Positions 16,883 through 24,758 are shown, numbered from the stretch's first letter. The stretch is 30,985 nt of DNA from Bacteroidales bacterium (GCA_004558535.1 SFCP01000006.1:1-30985), one strand, 5' to 3'. Program-made: numbers and translations. The notes: generated by a model from the sequence alone, not told the origin.

Positions 16883-18589
16883 CTACTGAGGCAGTGTGAG
16901 CAGCTGCAGGTCTGCCTCGAAGTTTTCCTCGTCCATGGCGTCGACCCATCCGGCAATCATCCGTCGTGTATGTCCGTCGCGGAAGGCGGCGTCGACGATT
17001 TGCTGCATCAGCGCCTCGTCCTTGTCGGGCAGGATGTAGAGGGCGGTGGCGCCATGGTAGTGGTTGCGGATGGCAATCTCGCCGGTGACGATGTTGGGCA
17101 GGGTGTAGACAAAGACCGAGGGGCTGGGGAAGAAGTTTCCGGCGTCGGCAATGCTGCCCAGGTACTCCCTGTCGGCCATGATCGAGGAGGAGTGGTTGAA
17201 CAGGACGACGGCGGTGTCGTCGCACTCGCAGAAGCGGTCTTCGCCTTCGCTGCGTTGCAGCAGGAGTTCGGCGGCCAGAAATCCCAGTTTGCCCAGCAGG
17301 TCCATTTTGTAGAACTTGGGGTAGTCGCCGACGCGTGCCTTGTACAGCTGTGTGAGCATCTTGCCCTCCGTCGTCGGGAGCGGCTGGCGCACACCGTCCA
17401 CGTAGAGCTGACCGGGCAGGATGCGCACGCGGTGCTCGGCCCGGGGGGCGGTGGCGGGCGGCAGGCAGCGGGTGTCGGCGGCCTGCGGGAATTTCCCGTA
17501 GACCACGGCGCCGTTGCATCCGCCGAATCCGGAAATCAGTTTGACGACGTGGTGTCCCTTGGCCGGTTGCGGATGGCCCGCGATGCGTACCTTGCCCGAC
17601 ACGCCGGCTTCCTCGAAGCCCCGCGATGCCGGCACGGTGCCGCTGTCGGCGGCATGGAGCGACAGGATGGTCTCGAGGATGCCCGCGGCTCCCATGGTGT
17701 GGCCGTAGTATCCCTTGAGGGCGTTGACGGGTACGTCGGCCAGTCCGGCTGCCTCGATGGCTTTTGACTCCATCTGGTCGTTGTAGAGGGTGGCTGTGCC
17801 GTGTACGTTGATGAAGGTGATGTCCCGTTTGTCGAGGTCGCCCAGTGCCTTTGTCAGAGCGGCCGCGCTGCCGGTTCCCTTGGGCGAGGGATTGGTGATG
17901 TGCAGTCCGTCGTTGCTCATGGCGCCTCCCTCGTAGACCCATTCACCCTCGGCGGGCTGTCCGGCCGCCAGGATGATTGTGGCAGCGGCCTCGCCGAGGT
18001 TCAGTCCCCGGCGTTCCAGGTCGAAGGGTCGGCAGGGCGCGTCGCTGACTGCCTTGAGCGATTGAAATCCCGACACGATAAATTTGCTCTGCACGTCGCA
18101 GCCGGCCACGATGGCGTAGTCGTACTGTCCGCTCTCGAGCATTTGGGCTGCCAGGACCTGTGCCGTCACGCCCGAGATGCAGGCGTTGCACACCACGATG
18201 GGTGTGGCCTTGAGGCCGAGGCTGTCGGCGATGTGGCGGGCTGCCTCGGCGGGCAGGATGTCGGCCGGTGTGCCGGACTGCAGGGCCTCGATGTTGGCCT
18301 TGGTCGTGCTGAGGATGAAGCAGGTGCGCCCTGCGACGACATCAGCGGCCGTATGGGTCAGCGCTTCGCGTATGGAGCGGACCACCAGAGCCTCGAAGGG
18401 CGAGTGTCCGGGCAGGTGCAGCTGCTCCCATTGCGCCGGGCTGAAGAGCGAGGCGGCAAAGGCTTCGGGCAAGTCCCACATGCCCTCGTGGCGGGCGATG
18501 GCGCTGCGGCCCAGGCTGACCTGGCGCAGGTTTTCGGCCGTGTCGAAGCCCAATGGCGAGGTGATGTTGTCAGCTAAGACGTGTATCAT
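16883..18589 (-). CDS. Ketosynthase fused to C-terminal half-KS/CLF-like domain
   Basis: This 568-residue protein has a ketosynthase domain at 1-367 with C137 (CNACISG), H263 (NVHGTATLYND) and H297 (GYYGHTMGAAG), and the FGGCNGAVVY end signature. Residues 368-568 form an extra domain whose sequence DTAVVLFNHSSS, then SPSVFVYTLPNIVTGEIAI, then a block without a nucleophile (ALYILPDKDEAL), matches the first half of a ketosynthase/chain-length-factor fold. The architecture parallels the neighbouring ketosynthase, so the two probably arose by duplication. The ATG overlaps the thioesterase stop as ATGA, so translation is coupled. The longer upstream frame lacks coding character and overlaps the thioesterase. 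Confidence 0.85.
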   Translation of the reverse strand: MIHVLADNITSPLGFDTAENLRQVSLGRSAIARHEGMWDLPEAFAASLFSPAQWEQLHLPGHSPFEALVVRSIREALTHTAADVVAGRTCFILSTTKANIEALQSGTPADILPAEAARHIADSLGLKATPIVVCNACISGVTAQVLAAQMLESGQYDYAIVAGCDVQSKFIVSGFQSLKAVSDAPCRPFDLERRGLNLGEAAATIILAAGQPAEGEWVYEGGAMSNDGLHITNPSPKGTGSAAALTKALGDLDKRDITFINVHGTATLYNDQMESKAIEAAGLADVPVNALKGYYGHTMGAAGILETILSLHAADSGTVPASRGFEEAGVSGKVRIAGHPQPAKGHHVVKLISGFGGCNGAVVYGKFPQAADTRCLPPATAPRAEHRVRILPGQLYVDGVRQPLPTTEGKMLTQLYKARVGDYPKFYKMDLLGKLGFLAAELLLQRSEGEDRFCECDDTAVVLFNHSSSIMADREYLGSIADAGNFFPSPSVFVYTLPNIVTGEIAIRNHYHGATALYILPDKDEALMQQIVDAAFRDGHTRRMIAGWVDAMDEENFEADLQLLTLPQ

Positions 18590-19002
18590 TGCAACCACTT
18601 TTGTTTCCACGCTTCGTAGAAGGGCGGATTGTACAGCATGAGCTTGTGTTGATGATCCAGGAACACCTGTATGGTGTAGCCGGTGGCTATCACGGAGTCG
18701 TCGGCGCTGTCCCGGATGCAATAGTCGAAGATGATTTTGGCGGCAGTGGTCGGGCGGTATGTGATGGTGATGCGTGGCTTCATGCCATAGGTCAGCGGTT
18801 TCTTGTACTGTATGCGCAGGTCGACCAGGGGGGCATATACGCCCTTGCCGAACATGAGCAGGTAGCCCAGGTCGTACTTGCGGCCGAAGGCTTCGCGTGC
18901 GTCTTCGAAATAAAGTACGTAGGAGCCGTGCCAGGCTATGTGCATCGAGTCCACTTCGCTGAAGCGGATGTCAAAATCCAGGGTTTCCGACAGTTCCTTC
19001 AT
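18586..19002 (-). CDS. 4HBT/YbgC-like acyl thioesterase
   Basis: This 138-residue single hotdog protein has the 4-hydroxybenzoyl-CoA thioesterase signature FSEVDSMHIAWHGSYVLYFE followed by DAREAF; the expected catalytic Asp is D18. It would cleave acyl thioesters from ACP or CoA. Aryl-polyene clusters include a thioesterase of this type, which may release or edit the chain. It follows the dehydratase by 14 nt and overlaps the downstream ketosynthase by 4 nt. Exact substrate and whether it releases product or removes stalled intermediates are not visible in the sequence. Confidence 0.85.
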   Translation of the reverse strand: MKELSETLDFDIRFSEVDSMHIAWHGSYVLYFEDAREAFGRKYDLGYLLMFGKGVYAPLVDLRIQYKKPLTYGMKPRITITYRPTTAAKIIFDYCIRDSADDSVIATGYTIQVFLDHQHKLMLYNPPFYEAWKQKWLQ

Positions 19003-19016
19003 GGTGTCAGTATTGA

Positions 19017-19469
19017 TTAATCCTGTGCGCGGATGTCGCTCAGGGCTATTTTCATTTCGGCCTCGGCTATGCGCTCATTGCCGCTGCACACTTCGGCATC
19101 GACCAGCGTCATCTGGAATACTTCTTCGCGCACGGTGATGGAGGTCCGGAGGGTTTCGCCCAATGCGGGTGTGCGGTGTATGTTGAGTCCGCGTACGGCT
19201 CCGATAAATCCCAGCACGACCGGGCGGCCGCTGACCAGGTTGATGTAGCCCATGCGGGCGGCACAGGTCTGCGCGATGTTCTCGATGAGTCCGCACGCCG
19301 AGAGTCTGCCGTCCTCCACGAAGAGGTTGTCGGCGCGCACCTCCAGTTCGGTGGCCGTCACGACGGGGTCGAAGGCCACGAGGCGGTCGATCATCAGGAA
19401 TGGCGCCCGCTGCGGCAGCAGCCGGTCCAGAGGAATGGCGCGCAGGTCTTGCTCGGTGCTGTTGTTCAT
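19017..19469 (-). CDS. Hotdog-fold dehydratase-like protein (acid-bearing half, ApeP-like)
   Basis: This protein of 150 residues has the FabZ-like opening LLPQRAPFLMID (18-28) and the helix motif GLIENIAQTCAARMGY, where E63 aligns with the catalytic acid of FabZ. The FabZ His block HFPG is missing: the aligned stretch reads NLFVEDGRLSACG and contains no histidine. It is therefore unlikely to be an active homodimer by the usual mechanism. The other dehydratase in the operon (12810-13205) has the His but not the acid, so this protein probably supplies the acid in a heterodimer. It lies 46 nt after the acyltransferase and 14 nt before the thioesterase. Confidence 0.8.
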   Translation of the reverse strand: MNNSTEQDLRAIPLDRLLPQRAPFLMIDRLVAFDPVVTATELEVRADNLFVEDGRLSACGLIENIAQTCAARMGYINLVSGRPVVLGFIGAVRGLNIHRTPALGETLRTSITVREEVFQMTLVDAEVCSGNERIAEAEMKIALSDIRAQD

Positions 19470-19515
19470 GTCGGTAGGGATTTTTCGGGGGCGGGGGGAG
19501 TGCCTGTGGCGGGAG

Positions 19516-20439
19516 TCACTTGCTCTCGGCTGCGGCCTGTTCCTCCCAGAAGTCGTAGTAGTTGAACCATTGCCGCGGATATTTGCGGACCATGTACTCT
19601 AATTTTTCCGCAAATGCCTGTGCCAGTGCGGCAGCCCTTTGGCGGGTGGGTTTCTGTCGGTATTCGTCCGGCAGGGTCACCTCCTCCACGAAGATGCGGT
19701 AGCGCTTGATGCCTTCCTTCAGTACGAAGATGCTGACAAGGGGGACTTCCTTGCTGGCAGCCAGCAGGTAGGGCCCCATGGGGAAGTTGGCGTAGCCGTC
19801 GAAGAAGCGGCAGCGGAATTGTTTCTGCGACCCCAGTTTGCGGTCGCCGGGCATGGATACGATTTCTCCGCGCTCCAGTGCGCTGTTGATGGCATAGATG
19901 TGCGACAGGTCCGCCTGCGGTATGATGGGATGGATATTCATCTCGCGGAACAGGCGTTTGCGGTGCTCGGTGATGGTATCCGTCTCGCCGCCATAGATGA
20001 TGGCGTTGGTCTGCTTCAGGTCCTGCGAGAGCATATAGCCGGCCATCTCGAAATTGCCGAAATGGCTGCTCAGTTGCAGGAAGCCACCGGGCTCCGACAG
20101 CTTCTTCCAATAGTAGTCGTTGCCCTCGATGGTTATCTTGAACTTGGCACCTCCGTAGGCGGCGAAGCGGTCCAGCATGGCCGTGCCAAAGAGAAAGTGA
20201 TTGGCATAGACATTGAGGAAGGACCGGATGCGGCCGTAGTGCATATGATGGCGGAAGAAGCGGTACTGTGCCAGGTAGCCCGGACGATAAAAGAGCATGT
20301 AGAACGGGACGACCAGCGACATGCCGGCATAGACGAACGGCAGGTTCATCCAGCCCAGGCACGCGATGAGCGTACGCTGCATCCAGGGGGTGCCGCCGGT
20401 CTTGCCGGTCCACTGTTGTGGCTGCGGTTGTTCGATCAT
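19516..20439 (-). CDS. LpxL/HtrB-family lipid acyltransferase
   Basis: This 307-residue protein matches the LpxL/MsbB lysophospholipid acyltransferase family of the inner membrane. Features are an N-terminal hydrophobic segment (about 31-52), the catalytic motif SSHFGNFE with H126 and E131 (HX4E), and the later RKLGSQKQF / FFDGYANFPMGP blocks that match the second and third family motifs. LpxL enzymes transfer an acyl chain from ACP, so here it probably takes the finished polyene acyl chain from an ACP and esterifies it to a lipid or sugar acceptor. Aryl-polyene clusters contain a homologous acyltransferase. The ACP gene lies 12 nt upstream. Confidence 0.88.
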   Translation of the reverse strand: MIEQPQPQQWTGKTGGTPWMQRTLIACLGWMNLPFVYAGMSLVVPFYMLFYRPGYLAQYRFFRHHMHYGRIRSFLNVYANHFLFGTAMLDRFAAYGGAKFKITIEGNDYYWKKLSEPGGFLQLSSHFGNFEMAGYMLSQDLKQTNAIIYGGETDTITEHRKRLFREMNIHPIIPQADLSHIYAINSALERGEIVSMPGDRKLGSQKQFRCRFFDGYANFPMGPYLLAASKEVPLVSIFVLKEGIKRYRIFVEEVTLPDEYRQKPTRQRAAALAQAFAEKLEYMVRKYPRQWFNYYDFWEEQAAAESK

Positions 20440-20451
20440 AGGCGGATGGGG

Positions 20452-20694
20452 TTATCCGACTTTGCTTTCGATGTAGTCGCAGAACTGGGCCAGTGTCTGC
20501 ACGCCCACCATTTCCTCGGGCTTGATCTTGAATCCGAAATTCTTGTCGACGATGACCACGATGTCGACGAAGTCCAGGCTGTCAATGCCCATGTCTTCCT
20601 TGAGCTTTGCTTCGGGGAAGATCTTGTCTTCGTCCACTTCCAGTTCTTCGATAAGGAAATTTCTTACTTTTTCTTCGATTTCTGCTCTGTTCAT
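20452..20694 (-). CDS. Acyl carrier protein (first ACP of cluster)
   Basis: This 80-residue ACP has the motif MGIDSLDFVDIVVIV with phosphopantetheine serine S39 and an acidic helix II, as in fatty-acid ACPs. It follows the methyltransferase by 50 nt and precedes the LpxL-like acyltransferase by 12 nt. The sequence just upstream is A-rich, suggesting efficient translation. It is the most canonical of the three ACPs and probably a chain-carrying ACP for the polyene synthase or the donor for the adjacent acyltransferase. Confidence 0.92.
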   Translation of the reverse strand: MNRAEIEEKVRNFLIEELEVDEDKIFPEAKLKEDMGIDSLDFVDIVVIVDKNFGFKIKPEEMVGVQTLAQFCDYIESKVG

Positions 20695-20744
20695 AGGGGT
20701 ATAAGTGTTTTATTTTTCAGTAATTCGTTTTGGTTGTTTTCGTT

Positions 20745-21845
20745 TCAGCGGCACACCACGATGCTGTGGCCCAGTCCGAGTCCGTCGTGGATGGCTTCGA
20801 TTTCCATGCCGGCCCGTCGGATGCAGGTTTCCAGGTCTTCGGTATGGTACATCTTGCTGTTTCCGTTGGCGATGGCGGTGAAGTAGAGGCTGGTCATGGT
20901 CAGCGAGAAGGCTGCTGTGGGATATTTCTGGCGGTCCCAGAGCGTCTCCATGATGAAGATGCGCGAGCGGTCGGTGGTCAGGGCCTCCTTGGCGCGCTGC
21001 AGGATGCTGACAATCTCGTCCATCGAGAAGCAGTCCAGGAACTGGCTCATCCAGATGGCGTCCGGGCCGTCGTCCGTGCGGGGGAAGGGGGCATTGGGGT
21101 CCAGCAGGTTGATGGCGTGCCCCTTGATGCGTGCGGCACCGGGCTTGCCGGCCACGTTGGCGCGCATCATTTCGATCTGTTGGGGCAGGTCGAGTACGGT
21201 CACCTCCACTTCGCTGTCGTGGGCCACGCAGCTGAGTGCCCACTTTCCCGTGTTGCCGCCCACGTCATAGAGCGAGCGCACATGGTAGCGGCCGAATACG
21301 ATTTCCAGGGCGTGGGGGAAGGACACGTCGCTGTAGAAATGGTCAAAGCCGAACCAGCTCTTCTGCACCTGGGGCGGCAGCGAGGAGAGTCCCTCGTAGA
21401 CCGTGGGCCAGTCGCCGAAGTGCTTCAGTCCCTCGGGCTTGCCGTGGAGCAGCGATTCCTCCAGATGGAACCAACCCTCGTAGTTGACGTCGTGGTTGAA
21501 GTCGATGTTGGCGCGGGTGAAGGGCGTGGTCAGCAGGAACCATCCCGTCTTGGACAGGGTGTATCGCTCGCCGGCAGTGTCGACGAGCACGGTGCCGATG
21601 CACAGTCCGGCTTCGAGCAGGCATTTGGCGGCATAGTCCGACAGGTGGGTGGCTTCGCAGATTTCGGCGCGCGTCAGTCCGCCTTCGGCATCGCGAAGCA
21701 GGTCGAGGATGCCAAACTTTATCATCAGGCGCGAGGCTTGGAAGACGACCGGTCCCCAAGCGATGAACTCGGCCTTGGCCTGTGCTTCGACCGCGCTGAG
21801 GGTCTCCTTTGTATAAGCCTTTTCCAAGGCCGGAAATAGTTTCAT
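20745..21845 (-). CDS. SAM-dependent O-methyltransferase-like protein with winged-helix N-terminus
   Basis: This 366-residue protein has an N-terminal winged-helix dimerisation region (about 35-105, with FGILDLL and LTRAEICEATHLSDYAAKCL) followed by a class I methyltransferase domain. The SAM-binding glycine motif YDVGGNTGKW (193-202) and the later VTVLDLP strand are clear. The architecture matches plant-type and polyketide O-methyltransferases (Methyltransf_2). It probably methylates a hydroxyl on the aromatic head group of the product, as found in methoxylated aryl polyenes; the acceptor is inferred. The ATG at 21845 is chosen because the in-frame extension upstream is basic, proline-rich and overlaps the preceding gene. 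Confidence 0.85.
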   Translation of the reverse strand: MKLFPALEKAYTKETLSAVEAQAKAEFIAWGPVVFQASRLMIKFGILDLLRDAEGGLTRAEICEATHLSDYAAKCLLEAGLCIGTVLVDTAGERYTLSKTGWFLLTTPFTRANIDFNHDVNYEGWFHLEESLLHGKPEGLKHFGDWPTVYEGLSSLPPQVQKSWFGFDHFYSDVSFPHALEIVFGRYHVRSLYDVGGNTGKWALSCVAHDSEVEVTVLDLPQQIEMMRANVAGKPGAARIKGHAINLLDPNAPFPRTDDGPDAIWMSQFLDCFSMDEIVSILQRAKEALTTDRSRIFIMETLWDRQKYPTAAFSLTMTSLYFTAIANGNSKMYHTEDLETCIRRAGMEIEAIHDGLGLGHSIVVCR

Positions 21846-21940
21846 GCAGGATGTTTTTTCTGGGTGATATGTGGATGGGGGGAGTGCCGCCGGTGCCGCC
21901 TGTGGCACAGGCCGCAGGGTATGGTGGGCTTTGCCTTTTT

Positions 21941-22498
21941 TCAGAGGAGGCCTTTCAGGAATTTGCCAAACTCCTTGCCGGAGCGCTTCATGCCGTCGCC
22001 CATCAGGTTGAGGCGGGTGCCGATGCGCCCTCCCTCGCCGTGAAAGGTTACCTTGCCCACAAGCTGGGAGCCGTTGGTGTCGGACTGAGCGTTCCGGCCC
22101 GTGACGGCCATTTCGCCGCCGACCTTGTACAGGCAGATGACGCCTTTCACTTCGCCGTCGTCGTCCACTTGCTGCGGGCAAATCACGATGCGGTAGTGGA
22201 TGTCCTTCAGTTGCTTGTTGGTCGTCAGTAGGAAGCCCCTATTTTGGGTTTCCTCATTACTATATCGGCAGAACAGTCCGAGCAGGTCGTCCTTCCACGA
22301 GTCGTGAAACTTCTCCATATCCACCACCTCGGCTTCGGTCAGGCCTACGCCGAAGTTGGTCCTGGAGTAGTCCAGTTCCACCAGGGCGTGCTGCTCGCCC
22401 ATCAGTCCGACAAACGTGCCGAAGATGACTTTGGGCTTGGCAAGGAGGGTGACCGACACGAGGAGGAGCAACAGGCTCAGTATGCTTCGTTTGATCAT
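21941..22498 (-). CDS. Secreted protein of unknown function
   Basis: This 185-residue protein starts with a Sec signal (MIKRSILSLLLLLVSVTLLA) and is otherwise unrecognised. The mature part contains GTFVGLMGEQHALVELDY, FHDSWKDDLLGLFCRYSNEE and a predicted beta-rich C-terminal half ending in KRSGKEFGKFLKGLL. It would be periplasmic or outer-membrane-facing. It follows the repeat-containing gap behind the first ketosynthase and precedes the methyltransferase by 95 nt. A role in product transport or assembly is only a guess from co-location. Confidence 0.65.
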   Translation of the reverse strand: MIKRSILSLLLLLVSVTLLAKPKVIFGTFVGLMGEQHALVELDYSRTNFGVGLTEAEVVDMEKFHDSWKDDLLGLFCRYSNEETQNRGFLLTTNKQLKDIHYRIVICPQQVDDDGEVKGVICLYKVGGEMAVTGRNAQSDTNGSQLVGKVTFHGEGGRIGTRLNLMGDGMKRSGKEFGKFLKGLL

Positions 22499-22535
22499 AT
22501 AGTTGTGTTTTTAGCAGGATTGTACATGGATGAGA

Positions 22536-22658
22536 CCAAGTGCTTTGTAGTGCAAAACCAAGTGCTGATTTGGAGGACATCTAAGTGCTTTGTAGAAAAA
22601 ACTAAGTGCTTTGTAATTTTTTCTAAGTGCTTTGTAGTTTTTTCTAAGTGCTACTTAG
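22536..22658. repeat. 21-bp-period repeat cluster in the largest gap of the operon
   Basis: Six copies of the CTAAGTGCTTTGTAG unit start at 22536, 22558, 22581, 22602, 22623 and 22644. The last four are spaced exactly 21 bp apart by A- or T-rich 6-nt spacers. The second is degenerate, and the last (CTAAGTGCTACTTAG) is itself a short palindrome. The array fills most of the 166-nt gap between the ketosynthase stop and the secreted-protein start. No promoter consensus was seen there. It may act at the RNA level as an attenuation or stability element. Confidence 0.9.
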
Positions 22659-22664
22659 TTTTCC

Positions 22665-23888
22665 TCACACTTTTCGGAGGACCAGCGCGCTGTTGGTGCC
22701 GCCAAATCCGAAGCTGTTGCTGAGCACCAGGTTGAGCTCGGTGTCGACGGTGACGGGTGTCAGGTTGAGCCGGGCGGCACATTCGTCGGGCTCCTCGAGG
22801 TTGAGGTTGGGTGCCACGAAGTTGTGCTGCATCATGAGGATGCTGTAGACGGCTTCGCTGGCGCCGGCCATCCAGCATTCGTGGCCGGTCATGCCCTTGG
22901 TGCTGCTGATGAGTGCGTGCTTTCCGGCGAAGAGTCGGTCGAGCGCCTTGGCTTCGTACATGTCGCCCTGTGGTGTGCTGGTGGCGTGGGCGTTGACATA
23001 GTCGATGTCGTCGGCCCGTACGCCGGCGTCGTCCATGGCGCGCTGCATGGCGATGCAGCAGCCGTCGTCGCTGGGCTGTGAGATGCCGCCGCCGTTCGAG
23101 GAAAATCCATAGCCTACGACTTCGGCCAGGATGTTTGCGCCGCGTGCCACGGCGTGCTCGTACTCTTCGAGCACCAGTGCGGCAGCGCCGCCGCTCGGCA
23201 CCAGTCCGTCGCGGCCTTTGTCGAAGGGGCGCGAGGCTTTTGTGGGTTCGTCCATGCGCACGCTGAATGCGCCGAGTGCGTCAAAGGAGGCCATCGAGTA
23301 GTAGTTGGTCTCCTGTGCGCCGCCACAGAGGATGGTGTCCTGCAGTCCCTGCTTGATGAGCATGTAGCCCAGTCCGATGGAGTGGCTGCCGCTGGCGCAG
23401 GCTGCGCTGATGGTGAAGTTGACGCCGCGCAGGTGGAAGATGGTGCTCATGTTCATATTGACCGTCGAGTTCATCGACTGGAAGATGAGTCCGTAGCCGA
23501 GCATGGCCGAGTCGTGCTTTTCCTCCATGATGCGGGCCGACTCGATGACAGGCTTGGCCGAGGAATCGTTGCCGAAGATGCAGCCTACTTCGTTCTGGAG
23601 CAGGTAGGCATCGTCGATACCGGCCTGTGCGAAGGCCTGGCGGCTGGCCATAAAGGCGTATTCGGCCTCTTCGGAGAGTCCGGCGCGTGTGTGGCGGTCC
23701 AGGTCGCGCTTGGTGAGTACGGGTTTCTCGACCAGGGCGGTCAGCCCCGAGCGGTAGCCGTAGCTCAGGCGTGCCTCTTCGAGCACGATGCCGGACTTGC
23801 CGGTGCGGAGTGACTGCTTGACTGTCTCTAAATCAGTGCCCAGACAGGACCAGATGCCCATGCCTGTGACGACAACTCTTCTGACCAT
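22665..23888 (-). CDS. Beta-ketoacyl-ACP synthase (FabF/FabB-like)
   Basis: This 407-residue ketosynthase has the full Cys-His-His set: C164 in SAACASGSHS, H301 in NAHATSTP and H336 in GMTGHECWMAG, plus the FGFGGTNSALVL end motif. Length and residue numbers match FabF (C163, H303, H340) closely. It is the stand-alone ketosynthase of the cluster, without the extra tail seen in the other two, and may catalyse the first condensation or a dedicated elongation step. The ATG at 23888 lies 25 nt after the ketoreductase stop; an ORF extension to 23930 would overlap fabG and does not look coding. Confidence 0.9.
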   Translation of the reverse strand: MVRRVVVTGMGIWSCLGTDLETVKQSLRTGKSGIVLEEARLSYGYRSGLTALVEKPVLTKRDLDRHTRAGLSEEAEYAFMASRQAFAQAGIDDAYLLQNEVGCIFGNDSSAKPVIESARIMEEKHDSAMLGYGLIFQSMNSTVNMNMSTIFHLRGVNFTISAACASGSHSIGLGYMLIKQGLQDTILCGGAQETNYYSMASFDALGAFSVRMDEPTKASRPFDKGRDGLVPSGGAAALVLEEYEHAVARGANILAEVVGYGFSSNGGGISQPSDDGCCIAMQRAMDDAGVRADDIDYVNAHATSTPQGDMYEAKALDRLFAGKHALISSTKGMTGHECWMAGASEAVYSILMMQHNFVAPNLNLEEPDECAARLNLTPVTVDTELNLVLSNSFGFGGTNSALVLRKV

Positions 23889-23913
23889 TTCTCTTGTGTA
23901 GCTTTGGGATGAA

Positions 23914-24648
23914 TTAGGTGTACAGGCCACCGTTGATACTTATGACTTCGCCTGTGATATAGCTGCTTGCGTCCGACAGCAGGAACGCCACGAGTTCGGC
24001 CACCTCGTCGGGGCGACCGAAGCGCTGCATGGGGATCATGCCTTTCAGCTCGTCGACGGGAAGTTCCCGGGTCATGTCGGTAAGGATGAAGCCGGGGGCC
24101 ACGGCGTTGACGCGCACGTTTCGCACGGCCACCTCTTGTGCCAGGGCTTTGGTGGCTCCGATGAGGGCGGCCTTGGCGGCGCTGTAATTGGTCTGGCCGG
24201 GCATGCCTTTCAGTCCCGAGAGCGAGGTCATGTTGACGATGCTGCCGCCGTGCTTGCGCATCATCATTTTGGAGATGAGCCTGCGGGTGACGTGGAAGAA
24301 GCCGTTGAGGCTCGTGTCGAGCACGGCGTGCCAGTCCTCGGCGGGCATCATGAAGAGCACGTTGTCGCGGCGTATGCCGGCGTTGTTGACCAGGTAGGCG
24401 ATGTAGTCCTCGGGGTGTGCGTTCTCCCACTGGTCGAGGGCGGCCTCGGTCTCGGTGGCATTGGCCACGTCGAAGGGCAGCAGCTCGGCCGTGCCGCCCG
24501 CAGCCTGGATGGCGGATTGCACCTCGAGGGCGGCTTCGCGGTTGGACTGATAGTTGATGACGACGGGGATATTGAGCGCGGCAAGTTTCAGGCAAACGGC
24601 TTTCCCCAAGCCGCGCGAGCCGCCGGTGACGAGTGCGTACTTCTTCAT
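23914..24648 (-). CDS. fabG: 3-oxoacyl-ACP reductase (FabG family)
   Basis: This 244-residue short-chain dehydrogenase matches FabG in length and motifs: the nucleotide-binding TGGSRGLG (8-15), NNAG (88-91), catalytic Ser S142 in NMTSLSG, and YSAAK with Y155 and K159. It reduces 3-oxoacyl-ACP with NADPH, supplying the hydroxyl that the dehydratases then remove. Being the first gene of the run, it receives transcripts from the promoter at 24759-24789 after a leader of roughly 100 nt. Given its place it is more likely the polyene-specific reductase (ApeQ-like) than the housekeeping FabG. Confidence 0.92.
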   Translation of the reverse strand: MKKYALVTGGSRGLGKAVCLKLAALNIPVVINYQSNREAALEVQSAIQAAGGTAELLPFDVANATETEAALDQWENAHPEDYIAYLVNNAGIRRDNVLFMMPAEDWHAVLDTSLNGFFHVTRRLISKMMMRKHGGSIVNMTSLSGLKGMPGQTNYSAAKAALIGATKALAQEVAVRNVRVNAVAPGFILTDMTRELPVDELKGMIPMQRFGRPDEVAELVAFLLSDASSYITGEVISINGGLYT

Positions 24649-24758
24649 TGCTTGATAATGGTGAGCTGCTTCCGGCAGGTGCGGGTGGGGCGGTTGTGAT
24701 GCGCTTGGGGCAATAGGCTGTATGCCCTGCCGGCTCTGCAGGGAGGTATATATGACTG

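Noticed and set aside
20745..22181. Longer start for the methyltransferase (478 codons)
   Set aside because: The extra N-terminus is basic and proline-rich, overlaps the preceding gene, and the true domain starts at the ATG at 21845.
22536..22658. CRISPR array
   Set aside because: Units are 15 bp with 6-nt non-unique spacers, and no cas genes are present.
22244..22723. Plus-strand frame with repeated KCFVV-like peptides
   Set aside because: The peptide repeat is just the 21-bp DNA repeat read in frame; the rest is antisense to the secreted protein and ketosynthase genes.
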